NCBI GenBank assembly: GCA_023440865.1
Contig: JAEXRM010000114.1
Coordinates: 1 to 52,712, forward strand
Direction: 5' to 3'
Length of the DNA: 52,712 nucleotides
Source of the DNA: Bacillota bacterium
Lineage (GTDB): Bacteria > Bacillota > Clostridia > DSM-8532
Below, piece by piece: positions 42,981-51,764 of the stretch. The notes below the pieces were generated by a model. That model was given only the letters and a program-made list of their open reading frames with translations. It searched no databases and was not told the DNA's origin. Positions within the stretch are counted from its first letter, which is position 1. Every line of letters starts with the position of its first letter. The translations under genes and the position numbers were made by a program.

Positions 42981-44381
42981 CTACAGTCCCTGCTTCTCCT
43001 GGATTTGCCGGTGGATGGCCGCGGCCGCGGTCTTTCCGGCACCCATTGCGAGAATGACCGTCGCGGCACCCGTCACGGCGTCGCCGCCGGCATAGACGCC
43101 GTGCTTGGAGGTTTCGCCCGTATCCTCGTTGACGATGATGCCGCCCCACTTCTGCACGTCTAGCCCGGGTGTGGTGGTGCGGATCAGCGGATTGGGCGAG
43201 GTGCCGATGGACATGATGACCGTCTCGACTGGAATCACGTGCTCGGAATGCAGCTTCACGACCGGCCTGCGACGGCCCGAGGCATCGGGCTCGCCGAGTT
43301 CCATCTCCACGCACTCGATGCCGGTGACCCACCCCTTCTCGTCCCCGAGAATGCGTGTGGGATTGGTCAGCAGCTTCATGATGATGTCCTCTTCCTTCGC
43401 ATGGTGGTACTCCTCCGCGCGGGCCGGCAGCTCCGCCTCGGAACGGCGGTAGATGATGTACACCTTTTCCGCGCCCAGGCGCTTGGCGCTGCGCGCGGCG
43501 TCCATCGCGACGTTGCCGCCGCCGACGACCGCGACCGTGCGGCCGATTTTCACCGGGGTGTCGCAGTCGGGGAACTTGTAGGCCTTCATGAGGTTGATGC
43601 GGGTGAGGAACTCGTTGGCGGAATACACGCCGTTGAGGTTCTCGCCCGGAATCTTCATGAACGCGGGCAGCCCCGCGCCCGAGCCGACAAAGACCGCCTC
43701 ATACCCTTCGGCCATGATCTCGTCGATGGTCAGGACCTTGCCGATGACCATGTTGGTCATGATTTCGACGCCTTCGGCCCTCACACTGTCGATCTCGCGC
43801 TTGACGAGCGCCTTTGGCAGCCGGAACTCGGGATTGCCGTTCACCAGCACGCCGCCGGCAAGATGGAAGGCCTCGAAGATCGTGACATCGTACCCCAGCT
43901 TCGCCAGATCGCCCGCGCAGGTGAGCCCTGCCGGGCCGGAGCCGATGATGGCGACCTTGTGCCCGTTGCGGGGTGTCTTGAGGACCTCGCGCGTCACGTT
44001 TTCCATGTACCAGTCGGCCACGAAGCGTTCCAGCCGGCCGATGGCAACCGGCTCACCCTTGATGCCGCGGACGCATTTCTCCTCGCACTGCGTTTCCTGC
44101 GGGCAGACCCGTCCGCAGACGGCGGGCAGGGCGTTGGTCTCGCGGATCTTGTCGTAGGCCTTCTCGAACTCGCCCGCGGCCACGAGGGTGATGAATTCGG
44201 GAATCTTCACGTTGACGGGGCAGCCCGACACACAGGGCCTGTGCTTGCAGTTGAGGCAGCGCTGCGCCTCCTCGACGGCCATTTCGGCGGTGTAGCCGAG
44301 GGCGACCTCGCGGAAGTTGCGGTTGCGGACATCGGGAGCCTGTTCGGGCATGGCGACCTTGCGGGGAGACATGTTCGGCAT
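42981..44381 (-). CDS. nfnB: NfnB-type flavoprotein (glutamate synthase small-subunit family)
   Basis: This 466-aa protein is probably the large subunit of the electron-bifurcating NADH-dependent ferredoxin:NADP+ oxidoreductase. N-terminal cysteines for two [4Fe-4S] clusters (CLNCKHRPCVSGCPV and CGRVCPQETQCEEKC) are followed by FAD-binding IGSGPAGLTCAGDLAKLGYD and NADPH-binding VVGGGNVAMDAARSAKRLGA. It ends GGDAVTGAATVILAMGAGK. The pairing with nfnA 75 bp upstream argues for Nfn rather than a GltD of glutamate synthase. GGAGG sets the start. Confidence 0.93.
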   Translation of the reverse strand: MPNMSPRKVAMPEQAPDVRNRNFREVALGYTAEMAVEEAQRCLNCKHRPCVSGCPVNVKIPEFITLVAAGEFEKAYDKIRETNALPAVCGRVCPQETQCEEKCVRGIKGEPVAIGRLERFVADWYMENVTREVLKTPRNGHKVAIIGSGPAGLTCAGDLAKLGYDVTIFEAFHLAGGVLVNGNPEFRLPKALVKREIDSVRAEGVEIMTNMVIGKVLTIDEIMAEGYEAVFVGSGAGLPAFMKIPGENLNGVYSANEFLTRINLMKAYKFPDCDTPVKIGRTVAVVGGGNVAMDAARSAKRLGAEKVYIIYRRSEAELPARAEEYHHAKEEDIIMKLLTNPTRILGDEKGWVTGIECVEMELGEPDASGRRRPVVKLHSEHVIPVETVIMSIGTSPNPLIRTTTPGLDVQKWGGIIVNEDTGETSKHGVYAGGDAVTGAATVILAMGAGKTAAAAIHRQIQEKQGL

Positions 44382-44456
44382 GATGCGTACCTCCAGCGGT
44401 GGATGATCGGCGTGTTCGGCGGCTTGAGGCCTGACAGGCGATACCCTTCCGGCGCC

Positions 44457-45293
44457 TCAGTGCAGCCCGATGTTGCAGGCGTGCTTCTCCTCGGAAACCT
44501 TTTCTTCGGACCGGTACATGCCGATGCGGCGGATCAGCTCGTCGAAATCGACCAGATGTCCGTCGAAATCGGGCCCGTCGACGCATGCGAACTTCGTTTC
44601 GCCGCCTACCGTGACCCGGCAGCCGCCGCACATGCCGGTGCCGTCGACCATGACGGGGTTGAGGCTGACGATGGTGCGGATGCCGTACGGGCGTGTGAGC
44701 TCGCAGATGAACTTCATCATGATGGGCGGTCCGATGGCGATGACCACGTCGTACCGGTTGCCCGCCTCGATGCGCTCGCGGAGCATGTCGGTGACGAACC
44801 CCTTCCGGCCGTTCGAACCGTCGTCCGTGGTGATGAACAGGTTGGTGGCGACCTCCGTCATTTCCTCCTCGAGGATGATCAGGTCCTTGTTGCGGAAGCC
44901 TGCGATCATGTCGACCTCGACGCCGAGGCTGTGGAGCTTTTTCGCCTGCGGGAACGCGATGGCGGTGCCGAGGCCGCCGCCGATGACAGCCGCCCTTTTC
45001 ACACCGTCGAAATGGGAGGCGATGCCGAGCGGCCCGGCAAAATCGAGCAGGGCGTCGCCCTCCTCCATCTGACCCAGGCGTTTCGTGGTGGCGCCCACCT
45101 CCTGGAAGATGATCGTGACGGTGCCGCGATGCCGGTCGTAATCCGCAATGGTCAACGGTACCCGTTCTCCGTCCTCATGGGTGCGCAGGATGATGAACTG
45201 GCCGGGCTCCGCCTTGCGCGCCACGTACGGCGCCTCGATCTCCAGCAGCTTCACCTGCGCGTTCAGGACCTTTTTCCGTACGATGCGATACAT
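44457..45293 (-). CDS. nfnA: NfnA-type ferredoxin-NADP reductase subunit alpha
   Basis: This 278-aa FAD/NAD(P)-binding subunit carries an iron-sulfur cluster near its C-terminus: MCGGCRVTV plus a later FACVDGPDFDGH supply the [2Fe-2S] cysteines. The N-terminal FAD barrel has PGQFIILRTHEDGERVPLTI, and the nucleotide-binding part VIGGGLGTAIAFPQAKKL. The same family includes PyrK-like and sulfide dehydrogenase subunits; the neighbour makes Nfn most likely. AGGAGGT precedes the start. A consensus promoter lies 124 bp upstream. Confidence 0.93.
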   Translation of the reverse strand: MYRIVRKKVLNAQVKLLEIEAPYVARKAEPGQFIILRTHEDGERVPLTIADYDRHRGTVTIIFQEVGATTKRLGQMEEGDALLDFAGPLGIASHFDGVKRAAVIGGGLGTAIAFPQAKKLHSLGVEVDMIAGFRNKDLIILEEEMTEVATNLFITTDDGSNGRKGFVTDMLRERIEAGNRYDVVIAIGPPIMMKFICELTRPYGIRTIVSLNPVMVDGTGMCGGCRVTVGGETKFACVDGPDFDGHLVDFDELIRRIGMYRSEEKVSEEKHACNIGLH

Positions 45294-45416
45294 GCAGTCA
45301 ATACCTCCTGTTCCGAAAGGACCGGCACGCATGCCGTCCGTCGGTTCCCGGCCCGCGTCAGCCGCGGATGCGCCGGACAGCGGCGGTTCAATCCGGGCGA
45401 ATGCGGGTGCGCCTTC

Positions 45417-45446
45417 ATTATAGTGTTCAGAAGCCTGTCAGGACAA
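45417..45446 (-). promoter_or_regulatory. Promoter of nfnAB
   Basis: On the minus strand, -35 TTGTCC (45441-45446), 18 bp and a perfect -10 TATAAT (45417-45422). Confidence 0.8.
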
Positions 45447-45590
45447 GTGCGGTTGCCGCGAAGCCGCAGCCTTCGGATCTGGGGGGATGTGTCCCCCGGA
45501 TTTGCCTGCATGTGAAAAACGAAGAAAAACAGCGAAAAACGCAGGAATGCAGACATGATTCCCGTAAATCGGTCTTGTTTGCCCTCAATA

Positions 45591-45671
45591 GGTCAAAGAA
45601 AGTCAAAAACAAAGTTGATGACGCGGGCATGCATTCTGTACAATGGGGTTGCAAGGTCAAGGAAAGTCAAA
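45591..45671 (+). promoter_or_regulatory. hsp20 promoter flanked by two CtsR operators
   Basis: GGTCAAAGAAAGTCAAA (45591-45607) and GGTCAAGGAAAGTCAAA (45655-45671) match the CtsR heptad repeat (RGTCAAANANRGTCAAA). Between them lie -35 TTGATG (45615-45620) and -10 TACAAT (45639-45644) with an 18-bp spacer. One operator is just upstream of -35 and the other just past the start site, so CtsR would close the promoter until heat stress. The remaining stretch 45447-45590 shows nothing else. Confidence 0.9.
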
Positions 45672-45745
45672 ATCAGAATATCGAGTGCAATCAGACAATC
45701 CAGGTTTTGTGACCGCTTATGCGGCCAGCAGAAGGAGGCAAGAGT

Positions 45746-46195
45746 ATGTTCGGCATGATTCCCTATGGCAGAAAGAATGCGGTGGTAGGCAGAAACGGAT
45801 ATCGCGACCCCTTTGACGCCATGTTCGACACTTTTTTCCGTGATCCTTTCCAGACCGCCGTGCCCTGGTCCGTCGGCCAGATCAGGACGGATGTGCGGGA
45901 GACCGACAAGGAGTATGTGTTCGAAGCCGAGCTGCCGGGTGTCCGCAAGGAGGACATCGTGCTCGAGTGGAAGGATGACGTGCTGACCTTCGGCGTCGAG
46001 CAGAACCAGGAAAATGAGGAAAGCCGCGAAGGCTATCTGTGCAGGGAACGCCGTACCGGCAGCATGCGCCGCAGCTTCCGGGTGGATGGCGTGAACGGCG
46101 CGGCGGTCAAGGCATCGTACAATGACGGCGTGCTCCGGGTCACGCTTCCCAAGACCGAGGTGGTCGACACCACCCGCCGCATCGACATCGAGTGA
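45746..46195 (+). CDS. Small heat shock protein (Hsp20/alpha-crystallin)
   Basis: This 149-aa ATP-independent holdase has an N-terminal arm with DPFDAMFDTFF. The alpha-crystallin domain runs from about residue 45 (IRTDVRETDKEYVFEAELPG) to VKASYNDGVLRVTLPK, the conserved A-x-x-x-n-G-V-L motif. It ends with RRIDIE, where the I-D-I element stands for the I-x-I oligomerisation tail. GAAGGAGG precedes the start. It is controlled by two CtsR boxes. Confidence 0.96.
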   Translation: MFGMIPYGRKNAVVGRNGYRDPFDAMFDTFFRDPFQTAVPWSVGQIRTDVRETDKEYVFEAELPGVRKEDIVLEWKDDVLTFGVEQNQENEESREGYLCRERRTGSMRRSFRVDGVNGAAVKASYNDGVLRVTLPKTEVVDTTRRIDIE

Positions 46196-46267
46196 TCCGC
46201 CGGAGCGCTGTCGGGCTGAGACGGCGCGATGAACGCCACACATGCCGATCCGCCCGGTTTGCCCATG

Positions 46268-46311
46268 ACGGGAGATGCCGCCGCAGCGCGCGCATCTCCC
46301 GTTCCTGTTTC
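46268..46311 (+). terminator. Terminator of hsp20
   Basis: ACGGGAGATGC (46268-46278) and GCATCTCCCGT (46292-46302) form an 11-bp perfect stem followed by a T-rich tail. Confidence 0.75.
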
Positions 46312-46376
46312 AGGAAGGACTTGGAATGGGTATATGATCAGCATGATGCGATGCCTTGCGCCGCCGGGGAGGAACC

Positions 46377-48893
46377 ATGAGGCTTCAGGCCCGACTGCTG
46401 CTTCTCATAGCCGGTTCCATGCTGCTGCTGACGGGCGTGAACATGCTTGTCGGCATCCGCGCGTTGCTCGGCATCATCGATCAGCAGGACCTCGAGTATG
46501 CCCGATTGCGCGCGGAAACCTACGCCACCGTTGCCAGCCAGGGGCGGATGCGGCTCCATTCCCTCGCCGCCGACTGGGCGGTCTGGACCGAGCTGGCCGA
46601 TTACTCGGCCAGCGGGCAAGGAGATTTCGCGGAAGAGTACCTCAACGACGCGGCCTTTGACACCTTGCGCATCGAGGGGATGGCGATCCTGTCCCCGCAA
46701 GGGGGAGTGCGGGCGTCGATCGTCAGGGAGGACGCGATCGGCAGGGGTGATCTTGACCGATGGCTGACCGTCTTTCCACCCATCCGGTCCATGCTGGCCT
46801 CGCCGGAGCTCACCGTGTACGACGGGTTTGCCTGGGTCGGCGACATGCTGGTCATCTACGCCATCGCCCCCATCACGAACAACGACGAAAGCCTGCCGCA
46901 GACAGGCCTGCTGGTGCTGCTGCGCGGTGTCGTGCGGGAAATGCCGCAGCACCTGCTTGACGGCGTCGAGACCCGCATGGAGCGTTCCTCCGGGGACGAT
47001 GCGGGACGGCCGCTCCGGGTGCAGGGTGTGCCGAACGCGGCCGTTGTTTTCTCGGACCGCCGCATGACGATCAGCCTGCCGTTGGATGTGGAAGGCGAAT
47101 CGGGAACGTTGCGCGTCTCCCTGGTCCAGGACGGACGCTTGCGGGCACTGAGGGCCGGCGTCTGGACCTTCCTGCTGGTCGCGCTCCTGGGGGTCATCCT
47201 GTGCGTGCTGTTTGTCGCGATGTTCAGGCGGAGCGTCCTGAACCGCCTGTTTGCCATCACCCGCTTCATGCAGCGCATCGATCTCAATGCGGTGGAGACC
47301 GAGACGCTTTCTCTGGGATTGAAGCACCGTGACGAGCTCGACGAGCTGGCGGGCGACATCAATCGCGCCGTCGCGCGCATCGGACGCGACAACCGCAAGG
47401 CCAACGGCATGCGCCGGTTCCTCGAGTCGGTGATGGAGGCATCGGGCGCGGGCAGCTTCGAGCTGGACGCGACAAGCGGCTTGTTGCGGATGGACGACCG
47501 CATGATGCAGCTGCTCGGCATGGATACGCCGCCGAAGGAACTCACCTTCGACGCGCTCGAGCCCTTCATGGATCCGGACGACTACCTGCGGTTTTGCACC
47601 CGCGTGCGTGATTCCGGCGTGCCGATGGACAACGAGGCCTTCGTGCTGCGCTTTCATCCCGATTTGCCATCCGAGTGCTGGCTGTCCTTCCGCTGCAGCG
47701 ATGCCGCTTCCGGCGACATGGAGACGGGCAGGCGCATCATCGGTCTGGTCAGCGATGTGACGGAGGCGCACAAGCGGGAGATCGCACTGGAGTTTGCCGG
47801 CTTGCACGATCCGTTGACGGGGCTTGCGAACCGCAAGCGCTTCGACACGGAGATCCAGCGGCTCGAGCTGGAGCGCGGCCATCCGTATGCCATCCTTGTG
47901 GCGGATCTCAACGGTCTGAAGATGATCAACGACACATTCGGGCACTTCGAGGGGGACCGGCTCATCCAGTCCGCCGCCCGCATCCTGCGTTCCTGCATCC
48001 GCGAGGAGGACCTGGTCTGCCGCTGGGGTGGCGACGAGTTCACCGCCATTCTCACCCGGGCCGACGCTTCGGTCATCGGGCATATTTGCCAGCGCATCCA
48101 GACACATTGCCTCTCCACCTTCGATACCATCCTGCCTGTCAACATGGCGATCGGCTGGGCGATCCGCCAGGGTGACGAGGAAAGCGTCGAAGCAGTCATC
48201 GCCCTGGCGGAGGCGGACATGTACCGGGTGAAGTCGCGCCAGCAGGGTCAGACCGGACGCCGTTTCGCCGCGCTCTTCCTCGAGGTCCTGGGCAAGCGGT
48301 GGCCGGAAGTGCTGTACCACAGCGAACGGGTGGCAGGCTATGCGGAGGCGGTGGCACGCGAGCTCTACATGCCCGCGGAAGCGATGGAGGAGTTTGTCCT
48401 GCTGGCCCGCATGCATGACGTGGGCATGGTGGCCGAACAGCACGGCGCGGCCGCTTCGCTGGCCGGGGACCTGCTGGGGGGAGATGCCCTCGATCATGAT
48501 CCCGAGCGGATCCCGCGCCATGTGGAAGCTGGCTATCGCATCGCGAAGGCCAACTTCACCCTGCAGGGCATCGCCTGGCCCTTGCTGCTGCATCATGCGC
48601 ATTACGACGGAACCGGTTTTCCCGGTGATGTACAGGGTGACGCGCTGCCCTTGTTCTCACGGCTGCTCGCCATCATCGACGCCTTCGACCGCTTGACCTT
48701 CCTGGCATCCGTCCAGCAGCGTGTTTCGGCGGAGGAGGCGATCCGGCTGATCGAGGCCAGGGCCGGCACCTGGTTCGATCCGCGTTATACGGAGATCTGC
48801 AGTCGCGTGTTCCGTCGCAGGGCCGGCGAGCCGGCCGATTCGGAGGCTCGCGGAGAACCCGCCGCGCAAACGGGGGGGCGGATCGCCCCGTGA
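46377..48893 (+). CDS. CHASE4-like sensor with PAS-like, GGDEF and HD-GYP domains
   Basis: This 838-aa membrane protein has an N-terminal helix (LLLLIAGSMLLLTGVNMLV) and a ~220-residue extracellular sensor with the CHASE4-type WAVWTELADY. A second helix (WTFLLVALLGVILCVLFVAMF) leads to HAMP, a PAS-like region, GGDEF (WGGDEF, about 551-555) and a C-terminal HD-GYP-type phosphodiesterase. The last has His 680-Asp 681 (ARMHDVG) and HHAHYDGTGFP from 739, so Phe replaces the Tyr of GYP. Both making and degrading cyclic-di-GMP are possible. The start at 46377 follows GGGGAGGAACC. Confidence 0.93.
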   Translation: MRLQARLLLLIAGSMLLLTGVNMLVGIRALLGIIDQQDLEYARLRAETYATVASQGRMRLHSLAADWAVWTELADYSASGQGDFAEEYLNDAAFDTLRIEGMAILSPQGGVRASIVREDAIGRGDLDRWLTVFPPIRSMLASPELTVYDGFAWVGDMLVIYAIAPITNNDESLPQTGLLVLLRGVVREMPQHLLDGVETRMERSSGDDAGRPLRVQGVPNAAVVFSDRRMTISLPLDVEGESGTLRVSLVQDGRLRALRAGVWTFLLVALLGVILCVLFVAMFRRSVLNRLFAITRFMQRIDLNAVETETLSLGLKHRDELDELAGDINRAVARIGRDNRKANGMRRFLESVMEASGAGSFELDATSGLLRMDDRMMQLLGMDTPPKELTFDALEPFMDPDDYLRFCTRVRDSGVPMDNEAFVLRFHPDLPSECWLSFRCSDAASGDMETGRRIIGLVSDVTEAHKREIALEFAGLHDPLTGLANRKRFDTEIQRLELERGHPYAILVADLNGLKMINDTFGHFEGDRLIQSAARILRSCIREEDLVCRWGGDEFTAILTRADASVIGHICQRIQTHCLSTFDTILPVNMAIGWAIRQGDEESVEAVIALAEADMYRVKSRQQGQTGRRFAALFLEVLGKRWPEVLYHSERVAGYAEAVARELYMPAEAMEEFVLLARMHDVGMVAEQHGAAASLAGDLLGGDALDHDPERIPRHVEAGYRIAKANFTLQGIAWPLLLHHAHYDGTGFPGDVQGDALPLFSRLLAIIDAFDRLTFLASVQQRVSAEEAIRLIEARAGTWFDPRYTEICSRVFRRRAGEPADSEARGEPAAQTGGRIAP

Positions 48894-48948
48894 TCGCGCA
48901 CCGCATGCCTTGGCCGGCATCCTCTGCCCGCGGTCAGCACCGTGCGCC

Positions 48949-48992
48949 ATCGCGGACGCTCCGCCCGCCTTCGCGCGTCACGCGTCCGCGAT
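48949..48992. terminator. Inverted repeat at the convergent gap/HD-GYP ends
   Basis: ATCGCGGACGC (48949-48959) and GCGTCCGCGAT (48982-48992) form an 11-bp perfect stem spanning the gap stop codon. There is no clear T-tract, so termination is only a possibility. Confidence 0.4.
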
Positions 48993-49985
48993 CTGCGCCA
49001 GCAGCTCGGCACAGCGGTTCGAGAAACCCCATTCGTTGTCGTACCATGCAGCGACCTTCAGCAGGGTGCCGTCGACCACGGTCGTCGACAACGTGTCGAT
49101 GATGGCGGAGTGGGCGTTGCCGCGGTAGTCGACGGACACGAGCGGCTCGTCCGAAAGCGCCAGGATGCCCCGCATGCCGTTTTCTGCAGCGTCACGGAAC
49201 GCCTCGTGCACCTGCTGCTTCGTGACAGGCATGTTTGTTTCCACGGTGAGATCAAGAATGGATACCACAGGCGTCGGCACGCGATACGCATAACCGTCGA
49301 GTTTGCCGTCGAGCTCGGGAATGACGAGCCCGATGGCTTTTGCGGCGCCTGTCTTCGCAGGGATGATCGAAAGGCCGGCAGCCCGGGCGCGGCGCAGGTC
49401 GCTGTGCGGCAGGTCCAGAATGTTCTGGTCGTTCGTATAGGCATGCACGGTCGTCATCATGCCCCTGCGGATGCCGAACCGGGTCCGGATGACTTCGGCG
49501 ACGGGCGCCAGGCAGTTCGTGGTGCAGGATGCGTTCGAGAGGATGGGCTGGGAAGCCGGATCAAGCCGGTCCCCGTTGACGCCGAGGACCACCGTCAGGG
49601 CGGCGCCCGGGGGGGGCGCGGAGATCAGCACGGGCCGGGCGCCCGCGGCGAGGTGCGCCTGGGCCTGTTCCCGCTTCGTGAAGCGCCCGGTCGACTCCAG
49701 TACGAGCTGGATGCCCATCGCGGCCCAGGGGAGGTTCGCCGGATCCCGTTCCTTGAGGACGGGAATGGTGAGGCCGTTGACGACCAGATTCTCCCCGTTC
49801 GACTCGACCGTGCCGGGAAACGGGCCATAGAGGGAATCGTGACGCAACAGGTGGGCCAGCGTGGCTGCGTCGGTGAGATCGTTGATGGCCGCCACCTCGA
49901 GGGTTTCGCTGAAGCGATCCATCAGGATGCGGAAGGTGTTGCGGCCGATGCGGCCGAATCCGTTGATGGCGATGCGTGTTTTCAT
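48978..49985 (-). CDS. gap: Glyceraldehyde-3-phosphate dehydrogenase
   Basis: This 335-aa glycolytic enzyme oxidises G3P to 1,3-bisphosphoglycerate with NAD+. INGFGRIGRNTFR forms the dinucleotide site. SNASCTTNCLAP holds the catalytic Cys at about 154, HAYTNDQ follows, and WYDNEWGFSNR closes the protein. AAAGGAG sets the start. It stands alone without pgk/tpi neighbours and is divergent from a LysR gene, so it may be a second or dedicated GAPDH. Confidence 0.97.
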   Translation of the reverse strand: MKTRIAINGFGRIGRNTFRILMDRFSETLEVAAINDLTDAATLAHLLRHDSLYGPFPGTVESNGENLVVNGLTIPVLKERDPANLPWAAMGIQLVLESTGRFTKREQAQAHLAAGARPVLISAPPPGAALTVVLGVNGDRLDPASQPILSNASCTTNCLAPVAEVIRTRFGIRRGMMTTVHAYTNDQNILDLPHSDLRRARAAGLSIIPAKTGAAKAIGLVIPELDGKLDGYAYRVPTPVVSILDLTVETNMPVTKQQVHEAFRDAAENGMRGILALSDEPLVSVDYRGNAHSAIIDTLSTTVVDGTLLKVAAWYDNEWGFSNRCAELLAQIADA

Positions 49986-50049
49986 GGGGGTTCTCCTTTC
50001 CGTTCGCCGCGGGATGCGGCGGGTGCCGTGATTGTTTTCATCTCCTGGC

Positions 50050-50077
50050 TTGATGATACATCCGTCGATGATATAAT
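50050..50077 (+). promoter_or_regulatory. Promoter of the LysR gene in the gap/lysR region
   Basis: -35 TTGATG (50050-50055), 16 bp and -10 TATAAT (50072-50077) on the plus strand. The A/T-rich stretch 50060-50105 is the likely LysR-binding and divergent promoter region. Confidence 0.6.
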
Positions 50078-50133
50078 AAAAATGCATAATAATCATATTT
50101 GACATGATGAAAAAACATGGCAAGAGGTGTCTG

Positions 50134-51027
50134 ATGCCACTGGATCAATACAAGGCGTTTCATGCCGTCGTGAAGGCGGGCGGCATATCGCGGGCCGCGG
50201 AGAAGCTTTATGTCACACAACCCGCCCTGACCCGTTCGATCCAGGCACTGGAGCGGGACATGGGGTGCCCGTTGCTGTGCCGTACGCCCCGGGGGGTGGT
50301 GCCGACCCAGGAGGGGGAACTCCTGTACCGCCATCTCGATCAGGCCTTGTCCGTCATCGCGACTGCCGAGACGCGCATCCGTGACATCGGCAACCTCGAG
50401 GATGGGGAAATCCGCATCGGGGCAGGCGACATGCTGTGCCGGCACCTGCTGGTTCCGGTGCTGCAGACCTTCCATGCGCTGCATCCGGCCGTCCGGGTGC
50501 ATGTGACCTGCATCGAGACGCCGGGGGCGGCAGGTCTGCTGCGTGCCGGCAAGCTCGATCTCGCGCTGATGAATCTGCCGTACCCGGACGATGCCCTATC
50601 CTTCCGGGAACTGCGCGAAGTCCAGGATATCTTTGTCGCGGGCCGGAGATATCGTGAGCTGTCCCATGTGCCACAGCCGGTTGCGGAGATCGTGAAGCGG
50701 CCCATGCTGCTGCTGGAGCGCAAAAGCAGATCGCGGCAGCTGCTGGATGCGCATCTTGCCGCATGCGGGTGCCAGGCCGAGCCGGCTTTCGAACTCGGCG
50801 GGACCGATCTGCTGATCCGGTTCGCCCAATTCGACTTCGGCATCGCATGCGTGCCGCGTGGCCAGGTGGAGGAGCTGCTTGCGGATGGCAGCCTTGTGGA
50901 GATCAGGGCCGCGGAGCCGATGCCGAAGCGGCATGTCGGCGCGGCATGGCTGCGCGACATGCCGATGAACGCGGCGGCGAAGGTGCTGGTCGCCTTGCTG
51001 GAGGATACGGCGAGCGCCGAGTTCTGA
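50134..51027 (+). CDS. LysR-family transcriptional regulator
   Basis: This 297-aa protein has an N-terminal winged helix (YKAFHAVVKAGGISRAAEKL, then YVTQPALTRSIQALERDMG) and an effector-binding domain from about residue 88 (GEIRIGAGDMLCRHLLVPVL). AAGAGG precedes the ATG at 50134. It is divergent from gap, the usual arrangement for a LysR regulator and its target. Control of glycolytic flux is inference. The effector is unknown. Confidence 0.94.
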   Translation: MPLDQYKAFHAVVKAGGISRAAEKLYVTQPALTRSIQALERDMGCPLLCRTPRGVVPTQEGELLYRHLDQALSVIATAETRIRDIGNLEDGEIRIGAGDMLCRHLLVPVLQTFHALHPAVRVHVTCIETPGAAGLLRAGKLDLALMNLPYPDDALSFRELREVQDIFVAGRRYRELSHVPQPVAEIVKRPMLLLERKSRSRQLLDAHLAACGCQAEPAFELGGTDLLIRFAQFDFGIACVPRGQVEELLADGSLVEIRAAEPMPKRHVGAAWLRDMPMNAAAKVLVALLEDTASAEF

Positions 51028-51133
51028 CGACATGATGAGGTTGCGCATCCACTCGTTTCGGCCGGATTTCGCGTGCGACGCACAGACGGGTGCCGCCGAG
51101 GCAACCTTTCATGTGATTCTCACCTGATTTCTA

Positions 51134-51162
51134 TTGTCATGTTGGGCAGCATGTCATATGCT
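51134..51162 (+). promoter_or_regulatory. Promoter of the small membrane-protein gene
   Basis: -35 TTGTCA, 17 bp, -10 TATGCT, about 80 bp before the start codon. Confidence 0.6.
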
Positions 51163-51225
51163 GATACCGACGGATGATCTGCGGATTTACGACAGCGTTT
51201 CCGCGGACTTCGGAGAACATCAGAC

Positions 51226-51240
51226 AAGGAGGCGCTCCTT
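51226..51240 (+). promoter_or_regulatory. Ribosome site within a small hairpin
   Basis: AAGGAG-GCG-CTCCTT places the whole Shine-Dalgarno sequence in one arm of a 6-bp hairpin that ends at the base before the ATG. Confidence 0.6.
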
Positions 51241-51681
51241 ATGTTCATCCTGCTGATCCTCATGTATCTGGTCTTTGTGGTCATCGGTCTTGCCTTTTAC
51301 GCCTTGTTTTCCTACTCGGTCTACACGCTGGCGACACGCAGGGGCATCGCGAATTCCTGGCTGGCATGGGTCCCGTTCGCTCAGTTCTACATCCTCGCGC
51401 AGATCCTGGGATCGCTCAACATACTGGGTTTCGAGATACCCATGTTCACCGCGGTCTATCCTCTGGCCGCCGTTGTCTCCACGGCGCTCGCACAGGTCAA
51501 GTTCCTCGGCTCACTTTTGGGCTTTGCCTATTTCATCATGAGTCTTTTCGCCTTCAACAAGCTCTACCGCATGTATGCACCGGCCAATGCCACCCTGTAT
51601 ACCATCCTGAGCTTTTTTGTCATTCCGGTTCCCTTCCTGCTGTACAGCATCCGCAACAACCAGCCGGTCGAGGCCGCCTGA
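51241..51681 (+). CDS. Small multi-pass membrane protein, unknown function
   Basis: I do not recognise a named function for this 146-aa protein. It has about four hydrophobic helices: residues 2-25 (FILLILMYLVFVVIGLAFYA), a middle pair around 45-85, and PVPFLLYSI at the end. A RGIANSWLAWVPFAQFYILA segment and FAFNKLYRMY resemble small Bacillota membrane proteins with a W-x-x-W/VP motif. AAGGAGG lies eight bases before the ATG. It is a single-gene unit with its own promoter, next to ribU. Confidence 0.8.
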   Translation: MFILLILMYLVFVVIGLAFYALFSYSVYTLATRRGIANSWLAWVPFAQFYILAQILGSLNILGFEIPMFTAVYPLAAVVSTALAQVKFLGSLLGFAYFIMSLFAFNKLYRMYAPANATLYTILSFFVIPVPFLLYSIRNNQPVEAA

Positions 51682-51715
51682 GGCGGAGGAGCCCTGGAAG
51701 GGGCATATCCGTGGC

Positions 51716-51745
51716 TTGCCTTCAGGAGGCTCCACGTGGTAGGAT
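51716..51745 (+). promoter_or_regulatory. Probable promoter of the ribU transcript
   Basis: -35 TTGCCT, 18 bp, -10 TAGGAT, ending 20 bp before the FMN aptamer. Confidence 0.5.
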
Positions 51746-51764
51746 GAATCTGACAACTGAATGA

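Noticed and set aside
46338..48602. 754-aa open frame antisense to the HD-GYP protein
   Set aside because: Its composition is shadow-like and it is opposite a multi-domain gene with intact motifs.
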